Origin: Clostridium sp. AWRP
Lineage (GTDB): Bacteria; Bacillota; Clostridia; Clostridiales; Clostridiaceae
Direction: 5' to 3'
Length of the DNA stretch: 64,000 bases
Assembly (NCBI RefSeq): GCF_004006395.2
Contig: NZ_CP029758.2
Coordinates: 124,001 to 188,000, forward strand
The notes beneath the pieces are model-generated. The model was given only the letters and a program-made list of their open reading frames with translations. It was not told the origin of the DNA and ran no database searches. A program made the translations under genes and the position numbers. Positions 16,427 through 24,550 of this stretch are shown one piece after another. The first letter of the stretch is position 1. The number at the start of each line of letters is the position of its first letter.

Positions 16427-17077
16427 CTAATTTTGTTTATATTTTTCCAATTCTTTATCAAGATCAACTTCATCTAATTTTTTAAATTCCTTTTCTAAAG
16501 AATCCTCTTCTCTTAAATCTCCCAGTCCTTCAGCTAAAGATTCTTTCTTTTGAATTTTTCTTTCGATGTCATCAATATTTATTTTATTGCTTCCTGTTTC
16601 TACATTAGATAGTATTTCATTTACTTTTTTAGTGGCTTCTGCATTATTAAATCTTGCTGCAGCTTCATCTCTATATACTCTGGTTTTGTGTATTTCTTCT
16701 TCTAGTTCTTTTAACTTATGTTTAACTGCTTCAGCTTTTTGACAAGCATCTTTGTAGCTGGCTTCTAAAGAACTGTAACTTTTATCAGCTTCTAATTTCC
16801 TAGCTAGAGCTTTTTTAGCTAATTCTTCATTTCCTTTGCTCATTGCAAGTTTTACTTTCTCATCAAATTCAGTAGATACTCTTTTTGATTCTTCCATTTT
16901 CTTTTCAATTTCATGAACATTACCTAGTATTTGTGCTGATGATAATTTAGCTTTGTTTAGGCTATCATCCATATCCCTTAGTTTTTGATCAAGCAATTCA
17001 ATAGGGTTTTCAATATCATCTAAAGTATTGTTTACTTTTGCCCTAAAAATATTTGATACTCTTTTTAATACTCCCAT
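16427..17077 (-). CDS. pspA: PspA/IM30 (LiaH-like) membrane-stress protein
   Basis: A 216-residue, almost wholly helical protein. The MGVLKRVSNIFRAKVN amphipathic N-terminus and the ENPIELLDQKLRDM segment are PspA/IM30 hallmarks, followed by long coiled coils. These ESCRT-III-like proteins coat damaged membranes; LiaH in Bacillus responds to cell-envelope antibiotics. The ATG has GAGGA upstream. It sits between a serine-rich membrane protein and a cysteine-rich protein, resembling in plan the Bacillus ydjFGHI operon. Confidence 0.9.
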   Translation of the reverse strand: MGVLKRVSNIFRAKVNNTLDDIENPIELLDQKLRDMDDSLNKAKLSSAQILGNVHEIEKKMEESKRVSTEFDEKVKLAMSKGNEELAKKALARKLEADKSYSSLEASYKDACQKAEAVKHKLKELEEEIHKTRVYRDEAAARFNNAEATKKVNEILSNVETGSNKINIDDIERKIQKKESLAEGLGDLREEDSLEKEFKKLDEVDLDKELEKYKQN

Positions 17078-17092
17078 AAAAAATCCTCCTCG

Positions 17093-17716
17093 TTATTTTC
17101 TGTTTTTAAATTTTTTTATTTTTCTTATAATAAATAGTAATATTAAAATTAATATTACAAATTTAACAAAACCCCAAAAGAAGCTTGCTAAAAGGCTATG
17201 CCCTCCACTATATCCATAATAACTGGAGCTGTGACCCCAGGGGATGGGTATAGGTATAGGAAAAAAGGATCTATGACTTCCACTGCTATAATTTTGACCG
17301 GAGCCAGAATTATTTTGATTAGTATTTTGATTACTAGATTTTGAAGAAGAATTAGGTGTATTAGAAAAACTGCCTGACTTAAAATCTCCTCCAGAACTAT
17401 TAGTGCTATTTTTTTGTTTATAGGTAGAGTTAGGGGAAGAAAAACTACCCGATTTAAAACTACCACCGGAAGATTTGGAACTACTACTATGTGAAAAGCT
17501 ACTTGTGCTGTGTGAAAATCCACTTGATTTAAATCCACCAGAGCTTCTTGCATATACAGTATTGTTATTTATGTTTAAAATATTTCCTTGTGGTGTAAAC
17601 AAATCTACCGATAAGAATAAAAAAGCCATCACTAATGATATAATAAAGAATTTTTTATTTAATTTAACTTTAGCCACCCCCCTTAAAGAAAAGAATCTTT
17701 TCTTATATGGTAACAT
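17093..17716 (-). CDS. Ser/Gly-rich secreted or membrane protein, first gene of pspA operon
   Basis: A 207-residue protein with an N-terminal hydrophobic segment (about residues 23-41, likely signal or anchor), about 100 residues of low-complexity Ser/Gly/Asn/Phe sequence with repeated FKSGSF and SSS blocks, a proline-rich FPIPIPIPWG stretch, and a C-terminal membrane helix with a basic end. No known domain is recognised. The start is uncertain: ATG 17716 has no clear ribosome site, while GTG 17677 (194 residues) directly abuts AAGGGGGG. It precedes pspA by 15 bases and probably works with it at the membrane. Confidence 0.72.
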   Translation of the reverse strand: MLPYKKRFFSLRGVAKVKLNKKFFIISLVMAFLFLSVDLFTPQGNILNINNNTVYARSSGGFKSSGFSHSTSSFSHSSSSKSSGGSFKSGSFSSPNSTYKQKNSTNSSGGDFKSGSFSNTPNSSSKSSNQNTNQNNSGSGQNYSSGSHRSFFPIPIPIPWGHSSSYYGYSGGHSLLASFFWGFVKFVILILILLFIIRKIKKFKNRK

Positions 17717-18002
17717 AATATTTATAGCTAGTGGATGTTAATAATATTAAATTTTTATAACATTAAGTATGAGAGCATTATACAGTATTATATAACTTAT
17801 AACAAGTATTAGATTAACTTGTTTTAGGCAATTTAAGACGGTTTAATAGGATTTATTATGGTTTATCATGATTTATATAGAAAATGTAACAAATTTCCGT
17901 TGATTTAATAAATAGTTAGTTTGTAAAGAATATATATATAACATATAATATTAATATGGTTTTTTAAGGTTAAAATAACTGTTATTTTGGAGGTTGTAAA
18001 TA

Positions 18003-18596
18003 ATGAAAGAACACAAATTTGGCATGGAATATATAAACAAAGCTGCTAAGAATATATCAGATAATACTATAGTACCTTATGAGGATTTGCCAAGGTATGA
18101 TTTATTTTTATCTCAGGTTACAGACTATCTAAATGATAAGTTTCAAGGTGAAAAATATACGAATAATATAATACAGAATTATATTAAAAATGAAGTCATA
18201 TCTAAACCCGAAGATGGTAAAAAAAGAGGATATACAAAAGTTCATTTGACACAGCTCATTTTATTAAGTTATATGAGACCTATATTAACCACAGAGGAAA
18301 TAAAAAAGGTTTTCAGGCTTGCCTTTAATGAGATAAACAATGGAGAAGATGATATAATATCATGGGAAAATGCCTATAAGATATTTTCGGATTTGCATAA
18401 CAATAGCCTTGATGATTTGATGAGTAAAGAACATTTTAATGAAAAAAAATTTCAAGATATGGTAAAGGATATGGACTTAAAATCTGATGATGAAGATAGG
18501 ATAGGTATCTTTTTTGTGGTAATATCTTTAATTTGCCAGGCGAGTGCAATTAAGAAACTAGTTCAAAATATAGTAAATAACTATGAAGGAAAATAG
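18003..18596 (+). CDS. DUF1836-domain protein
   Basis: A 197-residue protein matching the DUF1836 family common in Firmicutes: VPYEDLPRYDLFLSQVTDYLND near the start, a TNNIIQNYIKNEVI helix and the KRGYTKVHLTQLILLSYMRPIL core. The N-terminal half resembles a MerR-like helix-turn-helix, so a DNA-binding role is possible but unproven. The ATG is eight bases after TTGGAGG. It is a single gene, ending in its own terminator just before repeat B3. Confidence 0.8.
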   Translation: MKEHKFGMEYINKAAKNISDNTIVPYEDLPRYDLFLSQVTDYLNDKFQGEKYTNNIIQNYIKNEVISKPEDGKKRGYTKVHLTQLILLSYMRPILTTEEIKKVFRLAFNEINNGEDDIISWENAYKIFSDLHNNSLDDLMSKEHFNEKKFQDMVKDMDLKSDDEDRIGIFFVVISLICQASAIKKLVQNIVNNYEGK

Positions 18597-18632
18597 AAGG
18601 GATAAAAATGAGTTTATTGTGATATTTTATGC

Positions 18633-18680
18633 AACTTACCTAGATTTATGTAGATCAAATTTAGGTAAGTTATTTTTATT
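18633..18680 (+). terminator. Terminator of DUF1836 gene
   Basis: Stem AACTTACCTA / TTAGGTAAGTT with a loop of about 18 bases and a T-rich tail, running directly into repeat B3. Confidence 0.8.
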
Positions 18681-18772
18681 CGATGATTATCTGCTCCAAT
18701 ACTCCCATGCATTCTGTGAAAGCGACTATTGCCAAATTAAAGAATTTGGGAAATCTGTTCATAGAAAGTTTA
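18677..18772 (+). repeat. Multi-hairpin intergenic repeat, copy B3 (partial)
   Basis: Starts TTATTCGATGATTATCTGCTCC and shares TACTCCCATGCATTCTGTGAAAGCG-like sequence with B1, but lacks the second stem arm and the GGCATC hairpin. It ends AGAAAGTTTA, whose final TTA is the stop codon of ispF on the minus strand. Confidence 0.78.
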
Positions 18773-19249
18773 TTTTGAATTAGCTGTTAACAAACAGATG
18801 CTTTGAGCAGCTATACCTTCTCCTTTGCCGGTAAAGCCAAGACCTTCCTCTGTAGTGGCTTTTACACTTATTACAGATGTAGTTATATTTAGAGTTTTAG
18901 CTATATTTATTCTCATATCTTGTATGTATGGAGAGAGTTTAGGTTTTTCGGCTATTATAATAGAATCTATGTTTCCTATATTATATCCTTTTTCTCTAAT
19001 TAAAGATGATACATGTGAGAGCAATCTAAGACTAGATATGTTCTTATATTTATCATCATTATCAGGGAAATGTTTGCCAATATCACCTAAACATAAGGCT
19101 CCAAGAAGACTATCCATTATTGCGTGAAGAAGTACATCTGCATCTGAATGTCCCATAAGGCCTTTTTCAAAAGGGATATTTACGCCTCCTAAAATAAGAG
19201 GTCTATTATAACCTAATTTATGGACATCATAACCAAGCCCGATTTTCAC
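18770..19249 (-). CDS. ispF: 2-C-methyl-D-erythritol 2,4-cyclodiphosphate synthase
   Basis: The cyclase of the MEP isoprenoid pathway, converting CDP-ME 2-phosphate to MEcPP and CMP. At 159 residues it is the standard length. Metal ligands D8 and H10 (YDVH) and H42 (ADVLLHAIMD), the GDIGKHFPD motif and the closing TTEEGLGFTGKGEGIAA are all present. The ATG at 19249 has GAGGA upstream. It stands alone: ispD is not adjacent. Its stop codon coincides with the end of repeat B3. Confidence 0.95.
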   Translation of the reverse strand: MKIGLGYDVHKLGYNRPLILGGVNIPFEKGLMGHSDADVLLHAIMDSLLGALCLGDIGKHFPDNDDKYKNISSLRLLSHVSSLIREKGYNIGNIDSIIIAEKPKLSPYIQDMRINIAKTLNITTSVISVKATTEEGLGFTGKGEGIAAQSICLLTANSK

Positions 19250-19290
19250 ATTTAATTCCTCCTCAATTTTTATTATATTTTAACACACAT

Positions 19291-19319
19291 AATAAAAAGG
19301 TGCACTTAATGGCACCTTA
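19291..19319 (-). terminator. Terminator of the small gene upstream of ispF
   Basis: On the minus strand AAGGTGCC / GTGCACCTT with a short loop runs into TTTTTATT, overlapping the stop codon of the small gene at 19317. Confidence 0.75.
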
Positions 19320-19493
19320 AGATATATCTTTAAAACTTCGAATCACATTTTTATTATTTTTATCCTTTGTTTTGCAGGGTTTAAACATGGAGTAAAAGAA
19401 TTTTCTATAAGTTTTCTTTATTAGTAATAGAAGTGAAAATGGATCTTTTTTTCTATTTCTTGAAAAATCTACCTTGATAACGTTATCTTTCAT
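19317..19493 (-). CDS. Small basic hypothetical protein
   Basis: A 58-residue lysine/arginine-rich protein (MKDNVIKVDFSRNRKKDPF at its start) with one short hydrophobic LLLLI stretch. I do not recognise it. The ATG at 19493 follows GAGGGTGAGG, a good ribosome site, and its own terminator follows, both supporting a real gene. Longer versions upstream lack a site. Confidence 0.6.
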   Translation of the reverse strand: MKDNVIKVDFSRNRKKDPFSLLLLIKKTYRKFFYSMFKPCKTKDKNNKNVIRSFKDIS

Positions 19494-19597
19494 AAATAAC
19501 CTCACCCTCCATAAAAAGATCTTACCATAATAATAACATAAATTTAAAAGTATGTTAAGAAAATTACAAAAAATATTTAATTGAACCACAATTATAA

Positions 19598-19628
19598 AAT
19601 TAAGGGGACAAGGTAATCCCCTTAATTT
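19598..19628. terminator. GC-richer hairpin at the edge of the DnaA-box region
   Basis: Arms AAATTAAGGGG / CCCCTTAATTT with a nine-base loop. There is no long T tract. It could be a weak terminator or a boundary structure; no gene reads into it closely. Confidence 0.5.
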
Positions 19629-19749
19629 ATGAGATAAAAAGGTATATTGTTTTGTATTGGAAAATGTTAGTTGTGTTTTATGAGCTTTGTGACTATGTGG
19701 TTAATAATATTATATGGATATAGGATTAAATGTGTTACTAAATAATATG

Positions 19750-20091
19750 TTATCCACATGTTGTCCACAAAAGTGTGGATAATGTGGATAAATAGTATAA
19801 AAATTATGTATAATCAAATCTTGCTTTATAGATAATATGTTAATAACACAACTTATTAACATATTACCTGTTGATAATGTTGAAAAGTCTATAACTAGTA
19901 GTATCTATTATATTATTAGATATACCGTATTTATGACTATTATTCAGAGATATTTTTCTAATATAACAGTAATAAGGTACACATATTAGATTTTAAACTT
20001 TACCCCAGACAGAAAATTAGTGGGAAAGGATAATTTATATTATATAAAAATAACATGTTATCCACAAAATATGTAATAATGTTGTGGATAA
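19750..20091. promoter_or_regulatory. DnaA-box cluster (cluster 2) with AT-rich interior
   Basis: Six consensus DnaA boxes: plus strand at 19750-19758 (TTATCCACA), 19761-19769 (TTGTCCACA) and 20058-20066 (TTATCCACA); minus strand at 19774-19782, 19783-19791 and 20083-20091 (all TTATCCACA). A one-mismatch box TTATCAACA is at 19877-19869 and a TGTTAATAA/TTATTAACA palindrome at 19838-19861. The first four are packed in 42 bases as two facing pairs. An AT-rich stretch of about 170 bases lies between the groups. No dnaA or dnaN is nearby, so this is not the expected oriC location. Confidence 0.65.
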
Positions 20092-20277
20092 TGTTGAATA
20101 TAGTTCTTATTTTAGATCAAACATACAATAGGTCTTATAAATGTAACGAAGACTAAAATAATTTACAATTTATTAATATTTTGTTTAACAAAAATGAAGA
20201 TACATGTTTTAATATGTTAGAGAAAGGATTTTTATGCAGAGTTTAATTTAATAAAAGTGGATGGGAGATAATATATA

Positions 20278-21231
20278 ATGACAACAAGGAACAACTTTAG
20301 TAAGATTTTTAAAAATAGTGGATTGATGTTACTCGGATTTATTGTAGTCTTTGGATTGTTCTATGGGGGATATAATTATTTTCATGGGAATAAGTCAAAA
20401 ACCAATAAGGTAATATCTACTGATAAAAAGACTGGAAGTGAAGTTAGTCAGAAGAAGGTATCTAAAAGCAACGTAAAAAGTAGTAATAAACAAGGTTCAG
20501 ATAAGGACAAGAATATTAGACATAATGTATCTGAAGATGGAATGAAATATACTTATGATGCACAAAAAGTAAAAGATATATTGGACAATAAAGCTCCAAA
20601 TGACGGAAAGAAGATAGCATTTCTAACTTTTGATGATGGACCTTCTACTACTGTGACACCAATAATATTGAATACTTTGAAAAATTATAATGTGAAAGCA
20701 ACTTTTTGTTTGCTAGGAGAAAATGTAGAAAAAAATGAAAAAAGTAAGGAACTAGTAAAAGAAATATTTAAAGAGGGACATGCTATTGGAAATCATACTT
20801 ATACACACAGCATGAGAAAACTATATCCTGGAAATAGACTTGATGTAGATACTGTTATGGCAGAAGTTGAACAGGATAATGTAGCTATAAGGAACATTGT
20901 TGGACAAGATTTTAATACTAGGGTACTAAGACTTCCAGGAGGGTATATGTCAAGGGTATACTATCATGATCCTAATTTAAATGAATTTAATGCACGACTA
21001 AAGGAAAAAGATATGTACAGCATAGATTGGAATGCCTATGATTGTGATGCAGAAGGAAGAAGAAAAAATGCAGATCAGCTTTTAGAACACGTAAAAAGGA
21101 GTGTGGGTTCACAACAAAAAGTTGTTATACTTATGCATGATACTTATGGTAAAGAAGAGACAGCTAGAGCATTACCTCAAATTATAGAATATCTAAAAGG
21201 TCAGGGATATGAATTTAAAACAATAGCTTAA
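20278..21231 (+). CDS. Membrane-anchored polysaccharide (peptidoglycan) deacetylase
   Basis: A 317-residue NodB-fold enzyme. One N-terminal membrane helix (about 15-33) and a charged Lys/Ser linker lead to the catalytic domain. The motifs are TFDDGP (D119, D120), the metal histidines H173 and H177 (NHTYTH), RLPGGYMS, and LMHDTYG near the end. Such enzymes remove acetyl groups from GlcNAc or MurNAc, giving lysozyme resistance or spore-cortex maturation. The ATG follows GGGAGATAAT. With the next two genes it forms a run of cell-wall enzymes. Confidence 0.9.
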   Translation: MTTRNNFSKIFKNSGLMLLGFIVVFGLFYGGYNYFHGNKSKTNKVISTDKKTGSEVSQKKVSKSNVKSSNKQGSDKDKNIRHNVSEDGMKYTYDAQKVKDILDNKAPNDGKKIAFLTFDDGPSTTVTPIILNTLKNYNVKATFCLLGENVEKNEKSKELVKEIFKEGHAIGNHTYTHSMRKLYPGNRLDVDTVMAEVEQDNVAIRNIVGQDFNTRVLRLPGGYMSRVYYHDPNLNEFNARLKEKDMYSIDWNAYDCDAEGRRKNADQLLEHVKRSVGSQQKVVILMHDTYGKEETARALPQIIEYLKGQGYEFKTIA

Positions 21232-21400
21232 AGCAAAAATCAACTTATAGGCTTTTGAAATTAAACTTTTTATGTATATGATTGTTTGATATAATAAATT
21301 TGGGAAAAAGTCTACTTTATTTACTAGAAGGTTTATAATTTACATAACTAATAAGAAAATTGTAGGCATCATCCAGGTTAGTTTGGAAAGAAGAGATAAT

Positions 21401-22306
21401 ATGAAAAATAAAAATATAAAAGGTTTAATTGCTCTAGGTTTATTGATTTTCTTTATAATTGGTGTACATAGTGTTTACAAAACTAAACTTGTATCTTCAA
21501 ATGACCAAAAAAAGGTCGATAATAAATCAAATGTAAAGTCTGATAAAAAAAATCAAACAAATATAAAAAAGGTACTACGTGTTAAAGATAGAGAATTTAC
21601 AGGAAATAATTTGAAATATAACTCTGAGTCTATTCCTATTTTATATTATCATTCTATAGATTATGAAAAGGGAAATGAATTAAGGGTGCCAAAGGAAAAA
21701 TTTAGAGAACAGATGAAGTATTTAAAGGACAATGGATATACTACTCTTACTTTAAATGAACTTTATAATTTTTTAGCTTATAATAAACCGGTTCCTAATA
21801 AATCTGTAGTGATAACTCTTGATGATGGATATAAGGATAACTATGAGAATGCGTTTCCTATTTTAAAGGAGTTTGGATTTAAAGCTACCGTGTTTATGAT
21901 TACGAGTAGTGTAAATAACGAGAAAGATTTTTTAACTTCCAGTGAGTTAAAGCAAATGGATAGTTATGGTATGGATATTGAAAGCCATACAGTAAATCAC
22001 GATAAACTTGATAGGTTAACTTATGACAAACAAATACAGACTTTAAAAGATTCAAAGGAATTCTTAGAAAAACTTCTTAATAAAAAAATAAAGTATATTG
22101 CATATCCTTATGGCAAATGGAATGAAAGTGCCATAAAGGCATTAAAGACAGAAGGATATAGTATGGCTTTTACTACAGCAGGGGGGTGGACTAATAAAGA
22201 CCAGGGAATATATACTTTACACAGAGTATATGTAAGTGAAAAGTATGGAATGAACGAATTTAAAAGACGGCTTACGAATGGAAATTATGAAAGTACCAAC
22301 AAGTAA
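21401..22306 (+). CDS. Polysaccharide deacetylase-family protein, membrane anchored
   Basis: A 301-residue protein with one N-terminal membrane helix (7-26), a lysine-rich linker and a NodB domain of the PgaB/IcaB-like type: PILYYHSID, VVITLDDGYKDNY (D141, D142), ESHTVNH (H196, H200) and YPYGKWNE. It probably de-N-acetylates a glucosamine polymer or peptidoglycan outside the cell. The start is uncertain: ATG 21401 has a weak GAAGAG site, and TTG 21383 would add six residues. It is only distantly related to the neighbour at 20278, so the pair is not a recent duplication. Confidence 0.88.
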   Translation: MKNKNIKGLIALGLLIFFIIGVHSVYKTKLVSSNDQKKVDNKSNVKSDKKNQTNIKKVLRVKDREFTGNNLKYNSESIPILYYHSIDYEKGNELRVPKEKFREQMKYLKDNGYTTLTLNELYNFLAYNKPVPNKSVVITLDDGYKDNYENAFPILKEFGFKATVFMITSSVNNEKDFLTSSELKQMDSYGMDIESHTVNHDKLDRLTYDKQIQTLKDSKEFLEKLLNKKIKYIAYPYGKWNESAIKALKTEGYSMAFTTAGGWTNKDQGIYTLHRVYVSEKYGMNEFKRRLTNGNYESTNK

Positions 22307-22363
22307 AAACTTTTACCTAGAGTAATACGTTCAAGTAATAAAATAATTAAAATTCAAATATTT

Positions 22364-22371
22364 GGGGGGGG
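22364..22371 (+). promoter_or_regulatory. Eight-G Shine-Dalgarno tract
   Basis: A run of eight G residues stands six bases before the TTG start at 22378 and is the only ribosome-binding candidate. Such a homopolymer is rare in this AT-rich sequence and could change length by slippage. Confidence 0.6.
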
Positions 22372-22377
22372 TAAAAA

Positions 22378-23874
22378 TTGAATAAGAATGTAAAGACACT
22401 TATAATAACAGCAGCTTTTGCACTAGTTGCTTTTCAATTTAAGGTATCTGCAAATTCTTCACTGGGAGCTCCTAGGATAAACATTGATACCAATAAAGAG
22501 TGGACTGTTAAATTCAGCAGCAATTTGGAACCAAGTACTGTAAATAGTACTAACATACAAGTTACTGATAAAAATAATGTTCAGGTTCCTGTGGCAGTAA
22601 CTTTGGGAAATGATCCAAGTACCGTACTGGTAAGTCCTAAAGTATCAGGATATGATCCAAGTGAAAAATATAATCTTGTTATAGGGGAAGGCTTGAAATC
22701 AGCTTCAGGGAAAAATTTGTCCAACCCTTTAAGTATGCAGTTTACTACAAGTAATAAATATTCAGATGGGACAAGTTATACAGATCTTCCTAAGATAACT
22801 TCCAACAAATTTGAATATGCACCACTTCTGTCATCCGAGAAACAAGGCTTTTTTATAAAATGTGATAGCTCATCAGATGTACAGTATAGAATTTTTGTAA
22901 ATGGACAAAATGACAAGGATGGAAATTATACTGAGCTTACAAATGGATATACTAATGAGGATAGCGGAAAAATAACATCTTTAAAAACGTTGAGTGCAGG
23001 TACTAACGGTGAAAAATACAAAGCAGTAATTTATGTGAAAAGGACAGGAGTTACTGGAGCCCATAAAGATGGGAATACAGAATATGATAACTATTATGTA
23101 GATTATTTTAGATGTGTGGATAATGTAGATAGTAAGTCTAGTGAATTTATAAATTATGATATATCTTTAGATGATATGGTAAATACGCAGTTAAATTCGG
23201 ATAGTACACCTGTATTTGTAGCAGCTAATGTAATGGACAATGCTGCAACTAAAAATCAGATAAAATATTATTCTGATCCAAATAATTTTCTTGACAGTTA
23301 TGGTAAATATCAATTTTTAAAGCTTACGTATTCTGATGGTGTTACAGCAGATAGTCTAAATAATTTTCTAAAAGGAAAAGGAATTTTTGATGGGAAAGGA
23401 CAAGCATTTTTAGATGCAGCTAAAAATAATAATATAAGCGTAGCTTATTTAGTTTCACATGCTATGCTTGAAACAGGAAATGGTACTTCTAAGCTGGCAA
23501 ATGGTGGAGCAACGGATAGTAGTGGAAATTATATTTATGGAGTACCTGTATATAATTTCTTTGGAATAAATGCAACAGACGATAATGCTGTTTTAAATGG
23601 AACTAAAACTGCATATGAGAATGGATGGACTACTGTAGAGAGAGCTATTTCAGGTGGAGCACAGTGGATAGGAAAGTGGTATATAAATAATCCATCAACA
23701 AATCAAAACACTATTTATAAAATGAGGTGGAATCCTGGGAATCCCGGACAGCATGAATATGCTACGGATATATCTTGGGCATATAAACAAATACCAAATA
23801 TAATAAAGGAAATGCAGGATATAACATCAGGTTCCAATTTAGAATTAGAATTTGAAATACCTAAATATAAATAA
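22378..23874 (+). CDS. Secreted beta-N-acetylglucosaminidase with N-terminal SbsA Ig-like domain
   Basis: A 498-residue secreted protein. A signal peptide (cleavage near residue 25) is followed by an SbsA-type Ig-like domain (about 30-125), a central region of unknown fold, and a C-terminal glucosaminidase domain of the LytD/GH73 type. HAMLETGNGTS contains the likely catalytic glutamate E365, followed by YNFFGINA and GQHEYATD. The enzyme should cut GlcNAc-MurNAc linkages in peptidoglycan. The start is TTG after a run of eight Gs. The Ig-like module is related to that of the amidase at 41881, suggesting shared surface targeting. Confidence 0.9.
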   Translation: MNKNVKTLIITAAFALVAFQFKVSANSSLGAPRINIDTNKEWTVKFSSNLEPSTVNSTNIQVTDKNNVQVPVAVTLGNDPSTVLVSPKVSGYDPSEKYNLVIGEGLKSASGKNLSNPLSMQFTTSNKYSDGTSYTDLPKITSNKFEYAPLLSSEKQGFFIKCDSSSDVQYRIFVNGQNDKDGNYTELTNGYTNEDSGKITSLKTLSAGTNGEKYKAVIYVKRTGVTGAHKDGNTEYDNYYVDYFRCVDNVDSKSSEFINYDISLDDMVNTQLNSDSTPVFVAANVMDNAATKNQIKYYSDPNNFLDSYGKYQFLKLTYSDGVTADSLNNFLKGKGIFDGKGQAFLDAAKNNNISVAYLVSHAMLETGNGTSKLANGGATDSSGNYIYGVPVYNFFGINATDDNAVLNGTKTAYENGWTTVERAISGGAQWIGKWYINNPSTNQNTIYKMRWNPGNPGQHEYATDISWAYKQIPNIIKEMQDITSGSNLELEFEIPKYK

Positions 23875-23884
23875 TAAATATAGT

Positions 23885-23930
23885 AAAAACACTATCAAAA
23901 TCAATGATGATTAGATAGTGTTTTTTTATT
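23885..23930. terminator. Bidirectional terminator between converging genes
   Basis: Stem AAAAACACTATC / GATAGTGTTTTT with a loop of about 17 bases and seven T residues; serves the glucosaminidase gene and the minus-strand pair. Confidence 0.9.
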
Positions 23931-24115
23931 TAAATAATTCCTTCACTTTTTAATATATTTTCCAATTCGTTTACTTTGTCGTAAAGAAGATGAAATTTGT
24001 CTTTCAATACCTGATTCTGTGAGTTGTCGCTTACTATGGCCTTTTCCAAACTTTCAATAACTGACAGAGCTTCGTCGATATCTCGTTGAGCCAAATTTAA
24101 AGTGTTTTCTTTCAT
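23930..24115 (-). CDS. Small coiled-coil hypothetical protein
   Basis: A 61-residue acidic, helical protein with heptad-like leucines (for example LYDKVNELENIL), possibly Spo0E-like only in size; the Spo0E signature is not seen. It is unrecognised. The ATG follows AAGGAGAATT. It is the second gene after the zinc-ribbon protein, separated by 12 bases, so the two are probably co-transcribed. Confidence 0.65.
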   Translation of the reverse strand: MKENTLNLAQRDIDEALSVIESLEKAIVSDNSQNQVLKDKFHLLYDKVNELENILKSEGII

Positions 24116-24127
24116 TAATAATTCTCC

Positions 24128-24370
24128 TTAATTTAATATATTTTTTATTTTTGATAAATCTTCATCTTCCACAAATGGTGCACAAAATTGAAAAGTTTTT
24201 TCATGGCCGCATTCTGAACATACACAATTACAAACATCGTAGGGGATACCATCAACTACGGATACATTTGAATTTTCAGCTAAATATTCTCCTCCACATA
24301 TTTCACAGGGAGTATCATTTATAACTAGATATTCACTTTCTATATATTTCATTATATCTCTAATGGTCAT
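24128..24370 (-). CDS. Small zinc-ribbon protein
   Basis: An 80-residue protein with four or more cysteines in zinc-ribbon spacing, CEICGG near residue 22 and CVCSECG near 50, plus CNC. It is acidic and has no other domain. An ATG with GGAGG upstream starts it. Its function is unknown; such proteins often act as small adaptors. It reads divergently from spmA. Confidence 0.68.
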   Translation of the reverse strand: MTIRDIMKYIESEYLVINDTPCEICGGEYLAENSNVSVVDGIPYDVCNCVCSECGHEKTFQFCAPFVEDEDLSKIKNILN

Positions 24371-24550
24371 TATTAACCTCCAATTTAAAAATTATCACAA
24401 CATAAATGGTAACACTATTAAAAGGGATTTTCAATCATTTAATCTCTATAAAATCCACCTGCTTATAGGTAATTTTATATTCTTATTATCATATATTAGT
24501 TATATGATAAATATTTGTATATTTTGGATTATAGGGGGAGTGGTTATATT

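Noticed and set aside
17475..17741. Plus-strand ORF opposite the Ser/Gly-rich protein
   Set aside because: It is a shadow of the low-complexity minus-strand gene, with no ribosome site or recognisable domain.
15575..20091. The two DnaA-box clusters as a bipartite chromosomal oriC
   Set aside because: The genes between them include no dnaA, dnaN, recF or rpmH, and the flanking order is not that of known clostridial origins. The boxes are reported as clusters only.
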